This document shows, piece after piece, positions 22,831 through 30,894 of a DNA stretch of 32,664 nucleotides. Location of the stretch: NCBI GenBank assembly GCA_003537575.1, contig DPRS01000028.1:17693-50356 (forward strand), given 5' to 3'. Positions within the stretch are counted from its first letter, which is position 1. Each line of letters starts with the position of its first letter. Both the position numbers and the translations under genes were made by a program. Origin of the DNA: Oxalobacteraceae bacterium. GTDB taxonomy: Bacteria; Pseudomonadota; Gammaproteobacteria; Burkholderiales; Burkholderiaceae_D. The notes beneath the pieces were generated by a model. That model saw only the letters and a list, made by a program, of their open reading frames with translations. It was not told where the DNA came from and did no database searches.

Positions 22831-25247
22831 AAAGATTTTGGTCAGTTTTCGCATTGTGGGTTTTGTTGATTAGTGGTTTAGGTGTCGATGGCGCGGCTTT
22901 CGCTCAAACCGATGAACTTGGTCAACCCACTGATTTAGATGTCGATGGCGCGGCTTTCGCTCAAACCGATCCAGATGCAGGTTCCACCGCAGTGCCGCAA
23001 GTCCAGCAGCAAGTCCCGCTCGGCCAGCAGCGATGGATGAATGGCCGGCTTCCTGCAGCGCTGCGTGCGGACGCGCTCCTTGGCGCGATGACGCTGGACC
23101 AAAAGCTCCAGCAGATCTACAACCTGCCCGTCGTTAACATCGACCTGCTGGACGAAAACCCGCCCTGTGAATTTCAACGGGTGGGGCGGCATATCGAGGG
23201 CATCCCGGAGTTGGGGATCCCGACCTTCCGCTTCGCCAACGGTGGCACCGGCATCCGGGGCGGCGACTGCCTTCCTGAACCGACCGCAACGGCGCTACCG
23301 AGCGCGGTGGCCTCCGCAGCCACCTTTGACCAGCAAGTCAATTACGAGTGGGGGCAGGTTCTCGGTGCGGAAATACGCAGTTGGGCGCATCAGTCGCTAT
23401 GGGGCCCTGGCATCAACATGATCCGGACCCCGTGGGGCGGCCGCAATCATGAGTACATGAGCGAGGATCCGTACCTGACCGGCGCGATCGTGACACAGCA
23501 GGTCCTGGGCATTCAGTCGAACGGCAAGACGCACGCGACGATCAAACACTTCGTCGGCAACGAGTCGGAGTACCAGAGTGAACGCTGGACGGCGGCCTCC
23601 AGAATTCCTTCCCGCGCCATGCACGAGATCTACCTGCTTCCCTTCGAGATGGCTATCCGGGATGGTAAAGCCGCTTCCGTCATGTGCGCGTTCCCGTACC
23701 TTAATAACCAGTGGGCGTGCGAGAGCTCTCCACTCTTGAATCAGACACTGCGCCAGCGGTGGGGCTTTGATGGGTACATCGTCAGCGATCGTCGGGCGCT
23801 GCACAGCACGGTAGCTTCGATTCTTGCAGGCACCGGCTTTGAACTGGATTTCCTGCCAAAATATTACACACCCTCTTTGATCAAGGCAGCCATCCAAGCT
23901 GGCCAGATCACCGAAAGCAACATCGACGCGCTGCTGCGTCCGCGTTACCTCAAGATGTTCCAGTTCGGCCATTTCGATGAAAAATACGACACCTTCTTGC
24001 CGACCGACTTCGCGGCGAATGCCGCGGTCGGCCGGAGAGCGGCCGAAGGCAGTATCGTGCTGCTGAAGAATGACGGCCTGCTGCCGCTCAGCCAGAACGT
24101 GCGTTCCATTGCACTGATTGGCCCGAACTGGTTTGCCGGCCGGGCATCGATGCCCCCCCGCAACGGTGACCCAGATGAAATCACCAACGTGATCGCTCCC
24201 TATACGATCACACCGCAGCAGGGGCTTCAGCGCACCCTGCAGTCACTCGGCTCCAGCGCACCGGTAACTTATAACAGTGGCGCCAACATTGACGCTGCCG
24301 TGCAGGCCGCGCGGCAAGCCGATGTCGCGGTCGTCATGGTAGGCGACAACCCGCGTGAGACCGTGGACAAGACCACACTGGCACTGCCTGTGATCAATGG
24401 AGTCAATCAAGAGCAGCTCGTGCCAGCCATCCTGGCGGCAAACCCGAACACGGTCGTCGTGCTGAAGACCGAAGGGATGGTGCTCATGCCCTGGCTGCCA
24501 CAGGCCCGTGCCCTGATCGAAGCCTGGTATCCGGGGCAGGATGACGGCGACGTCGTCGCGAACGTGCTGTTCGGTGTCACCAACCCGTCGGGCAAGCTCC
24601 CGGTCACCTTTGGCAATACGGCCAAGGAAGCGGCTTATGAGACCGACGCCCAGTACCCGGGCATCCGGGTGGCCAACGGACTCGGCGGCAAAGGGTTCTT
24701 CGATACGACGGCCGGCGGGGAGCAGCTCACCGCGGAGTACAGCGAGAATCTGCTGGTTGGATATCGCTGGTACCAGGCGCGCAATGTGCAGCCGGTGTTC
24801 CCGTTCGGGCATGGGCTGTCCTACACGACCTTCGCGTACAGGGACATCAACGTGACGTCAGCCAATACGGGGGGCAGAACCGTGGTGACGGTCACCTATA
24901 CCATTACCAACACTGGCGGGCGGGCCGGAAAAGAGGCGTCCCAGGTATACCTGACCCTGCCCACGGAAGCAAGGGAGCCGTCCAAGCGGCTGGTCGGCTT
25001 CCAGAAGGTCGAGCTGCAGCCGGGACAGAGCCAGCAGGTATCTGTCACCATCGACTGTGCCGCCTCTAATCATCCGTTCTCGTATTTCCAACCGGCCGAC
25101 GAATCGCGCCTGGAAGAATGGGCAAACGGTGACTGGGTGACGCCCGCCGGCCCGTTCACTGTTCACGTCGGCACTTCGTCGGCGCAGACGCCGTTGCAGA
25201 GCCAGGTGATGCTCGGCGCTAACGCAGCGCGTCGTTGCCAGCCTTGA
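22827..25247 (+). CDS. Secreted GH3 family beta-glycosidase
   Basis: This 806-residue protein has a signal peptide (MKRFWSVFALWVLLISGLG, cleavage near AFA|QT). Next come the GH3 TIM-barrel (about 70-390), the alpha/beta sandwich (about 410-650) and a C-terminal fibronectin-III-like domain (from about 690, TVTYTITNTGGRAGKEASQVY). Substrate-binding K240-H241 and the nucleophile D321 in GFDGYIVSD are present; the usual SDWGA is SDRRA here. RNHEYMSEDPYLTG and FPFGHGLSYTTF are also typical. Such enzymes remove sugar residues from beta-glucans or similar oligosaccharides. The signal-peptide end is duplicated (residues 19-28 and 38-48). It may cooperate with the upstream PL14-like lyase. Its stop is 29 bases from the convergent recJ stop. 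Confidence 0.9.
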   Translation: MKRFWSVFALWVLLISGLGVDGAAFAQTDELGQPTDLDVDGAAFAQTDPDAGSTAVPQVQQQVPLGQQRWMNGRLPAALRADALLGAMTLDQKLQQIYNLPVVNIDLLDENPPCEFQRVGRHIEGIPELGIPTFRFANGGTGIRGGDCLPEPTATALPSAVASAATFDQQVNYEWGQVLGAEIRSWAHQSLWGPGINMIRTPWGGRNHEYMSEDPYLTGAIVTQQVLGIQSNGKTHATIKHFVGNESEYQSERWTAASRIPSRAMHEIYLLPFEMAIRDGKAASVMCAFPYLNNQWACESSPLLNQTLRQRWGFDGYIVSDRRALHSTVASILAGTGFELDFLPKYYTPSLIKAAIQAGQITESNIDALLRPRYLKMFQFGHFDEKYDTFLPTDFAANAAVGRRAAEGSIVLLKNDGLLPLSQNVRSIALIGPNWFAGRASMPPRNGDPDEITNVIAPYTITPQQGLQRTLQSLGSSAPVTYNSGANIDAAVQAARQADVAVVMVGDNPRETVDKTTLALPVINGVNQEQLVPAILAANPNTVVVLKTEGMVLMPWLPQARALIEAWYPGQDDGDVVANVLFGVTNPSGKLPVTFGNTAKEAAYETDAQYPGIRVANGLGGKGFFDTTAGGEQLTAEYSENLLVGYRWYQARNVQPVFPFGHGLSYTTFAYRDINVTSANTGGRTVVTVTYTITNTGGRAGKEASQVYLTLPTEAREPSKRLVGFQKVELQPGQSQQVSVTIDCAASNHPFSYFQPADESRLEEWANGDWVTPAGPFTVHVGTSSAQTPLQSQVMLGANAARRCQP
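22877..22970 (+). repeat. 37-bp tandem duplication in the GH3 signal-peptide region
   Basis: Bases 22877-22913 repeat at 22934-22970 with one mismatch; the 57-base offset preserves the reading frame. Each copy encodes (V)DGAAFAQTD, so the signal peptidase site AFA|QT occurs twice, 19 residues apart. Confidence 0.9.
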
Positions 25248-25255
25248 CCACCAAT

Positions 25256-25289
25256 GCAGGCGGCGAGAAAACCCTTTCACGCCGCCTGC
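25256..25289. terminator. Hairpin between the convergent GH3 and recJ genes
   Basis: A perfect 10-bp inverted repeat (GCAGGCGGCG at 25256-25265, complement at 25280-25289) with a 14-base loop spans the recJ stop codon. No T run follows on either strand, so it may be a mRNA-stabilising hairpin or a weak bidirectional terminator. Confidence 0.5.
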
Positions 25290-26974
25290 GCATGCTCCAC
25301 CAGCAGCTGCACTTTCGTCACGCCGTTGAATTCATTGTTATCCAGCCGGAACGCCACTTCCACCCGTTCCGGCAGGGCGTCCGCGTGGCCGAACCAGATG
25401 GCGTCGTAACGGCGGCCATCTTTTTCCAGCTGAAGTTTCAGGTGCTTGTCCTTCAGCACGCGCTGGTTAATCACCCTGAAGATGTCGCAGAACACCGGCG
25501 CGGCAAAGCCCTGGCCCCACACCTGTTCATCCAGCATGCTGACGAATTGCGGCGTGAAATGGGCTTCTTCCAGCGCGCCGTCGGTTTCGATGACGCGCTC
25601 GAGCGCGCTGCCACTGAGCCATTCGCGGCCGACATCCTCGAAGGCATGCGCGAAGGCGTCGAAGCCTTCGGCTTTGACGGTTAATCCGGCCGCCATGGCA
25701 TGTCCGCCGAACTTTTCGATCAAGCTGGGAGCGCGCTTGGATACCAGGTCGAGCGCATCGCGCAAATGAAATCCGGCGATCGAGCGGCCCGAGCCCTTGA
25801 CGTTGATGCCATCACCGGCCGGGGCGAAGGTGATGGTCGGGCGGTAGAACTTGTCCTTCAGACGCGAAGCGACGATGCCGATCACGCCCTGGTGCCAGCT
25901 GGCGTCGAACACGGTGATGGTCGAGCGGTTGGCCGGGTCGAAGTCGTCCAGCAGTGTCAGCGCTGTATCCTGCATGCCCGCTTCGATTTCGCGGCGATCG
26001 CGGTTGATGGTGTCGAGCTGGCTGGCGATGGCCCAGGCACGGCCTTCGTCTTCGGTGGTCAGGCATTCGATGCCGAGCGACATGTCGGCCAGGCGCCCGG
26101 CGGCGTTCAGGCGCGGCCCCAGGCCGAAGCCGAGGTCGAAGGGCGAGGCGCGCCGCGCTTCGCGGCCGGCGGCGCGGAACAGCGCCGCCACGCCGACCTG
26201 CATGCGGCCGGTACGCATGCGCTTCAAGCCTTGCGCCACCAGGATGCGGTTGTTGGCGTCGAGTTTTACCACGTCGGCCACGGTGCCGAGCGCCACCAGG
26301 TCGAGCAGGGCATCCAGGCGCGGCTGGCTGGCGGCGTCGAAGGCGCCGCGGCGGCGCAGCTCGGCGCGCAGCGCCAGCAGCACGTAGAACATCACGCCGA
26401 CGCCGGCCAGGTTCTTGCTGGGGAAGCCGCAGTGCGGCTGGTTCGGGTTGACGATCACGCGCGCATCCGGCAAGTGGTCGCCCGGCAGGTGGTGGTCGGT
26501 GACCACCACGTCGATGCCGCGCCGGTTCGCCTCGTCCACGCCGTCGATGCTGGCGATGCCATTGTCCACCGTGACGATGATGTCGGGCGACTTTTCGCGC
26601 ACGGTCAGCTCGACGATCTCGGGCGTCAGGCCGTAGCCGTATTCGAAGCGGTTGGGGACGATGTAATCGACGCGCGCGCCCAGCATGCGCAGGCCGCGCA
26701 GGGCAACCGCGCAGGCGGTGGCGCCGTCGCAGTCGTAGTCGGCAACGATCACCAGCTTCTTGCAGGCGTCGATGGCGTCGGCCAGGTAGACGGCGGCGGC
26801 TTCCACGTGAGTCAGGCTGGATGGCGGGATCAGGGCATTGAGCTCGCTGGTCAGTTCGCGCGCATCGGCCAGGCCGCGCGCGGCGAACAGGCGCGCCAGC
26901 ACCGGATGGACGCCGCCCTGGCGCAGCATTTCGGCATTGCGGATATTGAAAGGGCGAGTGGCGATGCGGGTCAT
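25277..26974 (-). CDS. recJ: Single-stranded-DNA-specific exonuclease RecJ
   Basis: This 565-residue 5'-3' single-strand exonuclease acts in RecF-pathway recombination and mismatch and base-excision repair. DHH-family metal-binding motifs are complete: VADYDCDGATA (D79, D81, D83), VTVDNGI (D137) and VTDHHLPG (D160-H161-H162), then NPNQPHCGFPSKNLAGVGV. The DHHA1 motif GGHAMAAGLT and a C-terminal OB-fold follow. The ATG at 26974 overlaps the TGA of the upstream COG4255-like gene by four bases (ATGA) and is preferred; the longer frame upstream reads through that gene's bases and is not conserved. Confidence 0.96.
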   Translation of the reverse strand: MTRIATRPFNIRNAEMLRQGGVHPVLARLFAARGLADARELTSELNALIPPSSLTHVEAAAVYLADAIDACKKLVIVADYDCDGATACAVALRGLRMLGARVDYIVPNRFEYGYGLTPEIVELTVREKSPDIIVTVDNGIASIDGVDEANRRGIDVVVTDHHLPGDHLPDARVIVNPNQPHCGFPSKNLAGVGVMFYVLLALRAELRRRGAFDAASQPRLDALLDLVALGTVADVVKLDANNRILVAQGLKRMRTGRMQVGVAALFRAAGREARRASPFDLGFGLGPRLNAAGRLADMSLGIECLTTEDEGRAWAIASQLDTINRDRREIEAGMQDTALTLLDDFDPANRSTITVFDASWHQGVIGIVASRLKDKFYRPTITFAPAGDGINVKGSGRSIAGFHLRDALDLVSKRAPSLIEKFGGHAMAAGLTVKAEGFDAFAHAFEDVGREWLSGSALERVIETDGALEEAHFTPQFVSMLDEQVWGQGFAAPVFCDIFRVINQRVLKDKHLKLQLEKDGRRYDAIWFGHADALPERVEVAFRLDNNEFNGVTKVQLLVEHAQAA

Positions 26975-28032
26975 GGCAGCAGGCGGTCGAGGCTCGGCTT
27001 GATCCAGAACTTGCGCAACGAGGCTTTGCTCACGCCATATTCGGCCAGCCCGGTATTGTGGGTCAGGATGAGGTTCACGTGCTTCAACCTGCCGCCTTGC
27101 AGCGCAGATAAAAGCAGCACGAACCAGTTGGTTTCGAGGATTTGCAACTGCTGCAGCCAGTTGCCCCAGTCGGCGGCCAGCGCCGGCGCCTGCAGGGCGT
27201 CGAGCAGCAGCAGGCCGCGCCGTGGCCGGGCCAGGACGATGTCGAAGGCGTCGCAGTCGCCGTGATTGCGGGCAGCGGATGCTCCCGGCGCCAGGCCCCA
27301 GCCATGCAGCCTGAAAGTATCGGTGTAGGGCGCGGCGGACGCCGGAGCGTGCGTTCCGTGCGCCATGCTGGCGCCCCCCCACAGCCACAGCGAATTGACC
27401 GGCCTGGCCCCGCGCGCCTCGCGTTCGGCATTCACTTCATGCATGTGCCAGTGCATCTGCACTTCGTTTTGCAGCTTGCGCCAGGCCAGTTCGGCTTCGC
27501 CTCTCGGCATCCAGATATCGATGTTGTGGCCGCAAGCGGCGTCCGGGGTGGCGGTGTGCAGGTCGGACCAGTCGTCCGCCTGCACGAACCAGGTGGCGGC
27601 GTCGCCGTAGACCAGCGTCTTGCCGGCTTCTTCAAATAGCGGCCGGGCGGCTTCGAACAGCAGGCGCGATTCGGCGTCGGGCAGCACCAGTTGCCGCGGA
27701 TCGGTCAGTACTAGGTGGTCGCGGGCAATGTGAAAATGTACCGGTTGCACCACGAACCAGGTGCCGGTTTCAGCTTGCAAGCCATGCTGGCGCATCAGCG
27801 CATCGGCCAGCGGCGGGCTGCTTGAAGTCGCCGTATAGTCAGCGAGGAATTTGCCTGCCAGCCAGGTTTCATGCGGCAAGGCACGTGAAAAGGGATCGAA
27901 GCTTTCGCTTTGCAAGGCTTTTGCGCGGGCCAGTAACATTGCCAGCGCGGGAGTGTTGCATTGTCGGAGCAGATCTTTTGCCAAATCCGCCGGAGGCAAG
28001 CCGAACGGCAACAGGATGTCGAGTTGATTCAT
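26971..28032 (-). CDS. COG4255-like conserved protein (phosphoglycerate-mutase-related annotation)
   Basis: This 353-residue cytosolic protein is a type I recognise as a conserved gene upstream of recJ in Burkholderiales. It is often labelled 'phosphoglycerate mutase' or COG4255; I recall the labels but cannot verify them. Visible features are VQPVHFHIARDHLVL, MHWHMHEVNAEREARG, NSLWLWGGAS and a C-terminal NLILTHNTGLAEYGV. The histidine-rich MHWHMHE and the HFH segment could bind metal. There are no signal peptide or membrane helices. ATG 28032 is preceded by TATAAT seven bases upstream, which may be a -10 box giving a very short leader. It overlaps recJ by four bases, so the two are coupled. 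Confidence 0.75.
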   Translation of the reverse strand: MNQLDILLPFGLPPADLAKDLLRQCNTPALAMLLARAKALQSESFDPFSRALPHETWLAGKFLADYTATSSSPPLADALMRQHGLQAETGTWFVVQPVHFHIARDHLVLTDPRQLVLPDAESRLLFEAARPLFEEAGKTLVYGDAATWFVQADDWSDLHTATPDAACGHNIDIWMPRGEAELAWRKLQNEVQMHWHMHEVNAEREARGARPVNSLWLWGGASMAHGTHAPASAAPYTDTFRLHGWGLAPGASAARNHGDCDAFDIVLARPRRGLLLLDALQAPALAADWGNWLQQLQILETNWFVLLLSALQGGRLKHVNLILTHNTGLAEYGVSKASLRKFWIKPSLDRLLP

Positions 28033-28120
28033 GCCGCGATTATAGAATGTATGGCACACTGCGGGCTGCATGACGGGCTGACAAGATGCATAAAGGCAAG
28101 CCCTTTCAGGAGTATTTCTT

Positions 28121-29386
28121 TTGAGTATTGTTAAAAATTTACCATTTGAATGGCTGGTAGGGCTGCGCTATACCCGCGCCGGCCGGCGCAGCGGCCGCAA
28201 CAGTTTCATTTCATTCATTTCCCTGATTTCCATGGCCGGCATCGCGCTGGGCGTGGCGGCATTGATCGTCGTGTTATCGGTGATGAACGGCTTCCAGAAG
28301 GAAGTGCGCGACCGCATGCTGTCGGTCTTGTCGCATATCGAAGTTTTCGAAGCTTCCGGCGCCATGCCTGACTGGCAGGAAACCGCCCGCGAAGCCTTCA
28401 CCAACAAGGCGGTGGTGGGCGCCGCCCCGTATGTCGCCGGACAGGCCATGATTACCCGCGACGATACCGTGCGCGGAGTGGTGGTGCGCGGCGTGCTGCC
28501 GCAGGAAGAGCCAAAAGTGTCGGACGTCGCCTCGCAGGTACGCCAGGGCTCGTTCGACCACCTGCAATCCGGCGAATTCAACATCGTGCTGGGCGGCGAG
28601 CTGGCGCGCTCAATCGGCGTCGGCCTGGGCGACCGCGTCACCCTGATCGCGCCGCAGGGGCAGGTGACGCCGGCCGGGGTGATCCCGCGCCTGAAGCAGT
28701 TCAACGTGGTGGGCATTTTCGAGGCGGGCCATTACGAGTTCGATTCCTCGCTGGCCTTCATCCATCTTGAAGATGCCGAGAAAATGTTCAAGCTGCCGGC
28801 GCCTTCCGGCCTGCGCCTGAAGATCGCCGACATGCAAAAGGCGCCCGAGGTGGCGATGGAATTGTCGACCGTCCTGACCGGCAACGTGCTGATCCGCGAC
28901 TGGTCGCGCCAGAACCGCAACTGGTTCGCCGCCGTGCAGACCGAAAAGCGCATGATGTTCATCATCCTCACTCTCATCATCGCGGTGGCTGCCTTCAATC
29001 TGGTGTCCACGCTGGTGATGACGGTCACCGACAAGCAGGCCGATATTGCGATTTTGCGCACCATCGGCGCTTCGCCGCGCTCGATCATGAAGATCTTCAT
29101 GGTGCAGGGCGCGGTGGTCGGCCTGATCGGCACGGCCATCGGCGTGGGTCTCGGCGTGCTGGTGGCGCTGAATGTCGACGTCATCGTGCCCTTCATCGAG
29201 GGCTTGCTGGGCGTGCAATTCCTGCCCAAGGATATCTACCTGATCAGCGCCTTGCCGTCCGACCTGCGCTGGCCGGATGTGTGGACCATCGGCGGCGTCG
29301 CGGTGGTGCTGGCGTTCGTGGCGACCCTGTATCCGAGCTGGTGGGCGGCGCGCGTCAAGCCGGCGGAGGCCTTGCGCTATGAATGA
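28121..29386 (+). CDS. lolC: Lipoprotein-releasing system permease LolC/LolE
   Basis: This 421-residue inner-membrane permease belongs to the LolCDE ABC transporter, which extracts outer-membrane lipoproteins and passes them to LolA. It starts with TTG at 28121, eight bases after AGGAG. An N-terminal helix (about 28-58, FISLISMAGIALGVAALIV) is followed by a large periplasmic domain (about 60-270) and three helices near 275-305, 325-355 and 380-410. The conserved VMNGFQKEVRDRML, FNLVSTLVMTVTDKQADIAILRTIGA and a final PAEALRYE are present. Only one permease gene is here, so it may form a homodimer (LolF type). It overlaps lolD by eight bases. It is divergent from the COG4255-like gene. Confidence 0.93.
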   Translation: MSIVKNLPFEWLVGLRYTRAGRRSGRNSFISFISLISMAGIALGVAALIVVLSVMNGFQKEVRDRMLSVLSHIEVFEASGAMPDWQETAREAFTNKAVVGAAPYVAGQAMITRDDTVRGVVVRGVLPQEEPKVSDVASQVRQGSFDHLQSGEFNIVLGGELARSIGVGLGDRVTLIAPQGQVTPAGVIPRLKQFNVVGIFEAGHYEFDSSLAFIHLEDAEKMFKLPAPSGLRLKIADMQKAPEVAMELSTVLTGNVLIRDWSRQNRNWFAAVQTEKRMMFIILTLIIAVAAFNLVSTLVMTVTDKQADIAILRTIGASPRSIMKIFMVQGAVVGLIGTAIGVGLGVLVALNVDVIVPFIEGLLGVQFLPKDIYLISALPSDLRWPDVWTIGGVAVVLAFVATLYPSWWAARVKPAEALRYE

Positions 29387-30104
29387 TGCGAGTGCAAATG
29401 TGAATGTGAACGCGAATTTGGGTGATGTGGTGCTGTCCTGCCGCAACCTGGGTAAGACTTTCACCCAAGGGAAATACTCGGTCGAGGTATTCCGCAGCAT
29501 CGACTTTTCCGTGTCGCGCGGCGAGCGCGTGGCCATCGTCGGCGCTTCCGGTTCCGGTAAATCGACCCTGCTGCATTTGCTGGGCGGTCTGGATGAGCCC
29601 AGCGCCGGCAGCGTCAATCTCCTGGGCAAGAATTTGTACAGCATGAACGAGGCGGCGCGCGGCGATTTGCGCAATGCTTCGCTCGGCTTCGTGTACCAGT
29701 TTCATCACCTGTTGCCGGAATTTTCCGCGCTCGACAACGTGGCCATGCCGCTGATGATACGCCGCATGAAACGTGCCGATGCACAGAAAGAGGCGGCCGC
29801 CATCCTGGAACGTGTCGGCCTGGCCAAGCGCGTCACGCACGTGCCGGGCGAGCTGTCCGGCGGCGAGCGCCAGCGCGTGGCCCTGGCGCGCGCGCTGGTG
29901 ACGCGCCCGGCCTGCGTGCTGGCGGACGAGCCGACCGGCAACCTGGACCGGCCGACCGCGCACAAGACCTTCGACCTGATGCTGGAATTGTCGAAAACGC
30001 TGGGCACTGCCTTTGTGATCGTCACCCACGACATCGAACTGGCGCGGCATTGCGACCGCATTCTGCGGCTCTCGGAAAACGGCTTGCAGCCTCATGTGGA
30101 TTGA
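29379..30104 (+). CDS. lolD: Lipoprotein-releasing system ATPase LolD
   Basis: This 241-residue ABC ATPase powers the LolCDE lipoprotein exporter. Walker A GASGSGKS (55-62), the Q-loop (Q107), the signature LSGGERQRVALARA (from 159) and Walker B with DEPTGNLD (183-190) are all intact, as is the switch histidine in IVTHDIE. The ATG at 29379 overlaps the end of lolC, and the first 16 residues are an asparagine/valine-rich extension (NVNVNANLG) not typical of LolD. It overlaps tatD by 11 bases. Confidence 0.95.
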   Translation: MNDASANVNVNANLGDVVLSCRNLGKTFTQGKYSVEVFRSIDFSVSRGERVAIVGASGSGKSTLLHLLGGLDEPSAGSVNLLGKNLYSMNEAARGDLRNASLGFVYQFHHLLPEFSALDNVAMPLMIRRMKRADAQKEAAAILERVGLAKRVTHVPGELSGGERQRVALARALVTRPACVLADEPTGNLDRPTAHKTFDLMLELSKTLGTAFVIVTHDIELARHCDRILRLSENGLQPHVD

Positions 30105-30894
30105 TACCCACTGCCATCTCGATGCAGGCGAATTCGCCGGCGAAGAGGGCGAGGTGGCGGCGCGCGCCGCGCGCGCTGGGCTGGACTGGATCGTGATCCC
30201 GGCGGTGGCACGGGACAATTTCGCGCGGGTGGCGCAGTTGGCGCGGCAAAATGCGAATTGCGCCTATGCGCTGGGCATCCACCCGATCTTCGTGCCGCAG
30301 GCCGCCGAAGACGACTTGCACCATTTGCGCGAGACGGTGGCCGCGTCCATGGACGATGCGCGCTTTGTCGGCATCGGCGAGATCGGCCTGGATTTCTTCG
30401 TGCCGCAACTGAAGAGTGGCGCGCTGCGCGACAAGCAGGAATTTTTTTACAGCGAACAATTGAAGATCGCACGCGACTTCGGCCTGCCGGTGCTGCTGCA
30501 CGTGCGGCGCTCGGTCGATATCATCCTCAAGTACCTGCGCCGCATCGGCGTGCCGGGCGGCTTCGCCCATGCCTTCAACGGCAGCTTCCAGCAAGCGGAA
30601 GAACTCATCCGGCTGGGATTCAGGCTGGGATTCGGCGGCGCCATGACGTTTACCCGCGCCCTGCAGATCCGCCGGCTGGCGACACAATTGCCGCTGGAAG
30701 CCATCGTGCTGGAAACCGACGCGCCGGATATCGCGCCGGTGTGGCTGCACCCGGGACGCAACAGTCCGGAAGAATTGCCGCGCATCGCCGACGTGCTGGC
30801 GGGCTTGCGCGGCGTGGCGGCGGAAGAAGTGGCGCGCGTCACTTCCGCCAATGCGATGGCGGCCTTGCCGCGTCTGGCTTCCCTGTCCGCGTAA
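30094..30894 (+). CDS. TatD family metal-dependent hydrolase (DNase)
   Basis: This 266-residue TIM-barrel hydrolase has the TatD metal ligands: H6 and H8 (DTHCHLD), E96 (GEIGLD), H136 (LHVRRS), H159 (HAFNGS) and D209 (ETDAPD). TatD-type enzymes act as Mg2+-dependent exonucleases and are linked to repair of oxidative DNA damage. It overlaps lolD by 11 bases and ends immediately before the comEC ATG, part of one tightly packed transcript. It cannot be distinguished confidently from other TatD paralogues (YcfH, YjjV). Confidence 0.93.
   Translation: MWIDTHCHLDAGEFAGEEGEVAARAARAGLDWIVIPAVARDNFARVAQLARQNANCAYALGIHPIFVPQAAEDDLHHLRETVAASMDDARFVGIGEIGLDFFVPQLKSGALRDKQEFFYSEQLKIARDFGLPVLLHVRRSVDIILKYLRRIGVPGGFAHAFNGSFQQAEELIRLGFRLGFGGAMTFTRALQIRRLATQLPLEAIVLETDAPDIAPVWLHPGRNSPEELPRIADVLAGLRGVAAEEVARVTSANAMAALPRLASLSA

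Noticed and set aside
25700..27265. 521-codon plus-strand frame opposite recJ
   Set aside because: It is an antisense shadow; recJ carries all DHH motifs on the other strand.
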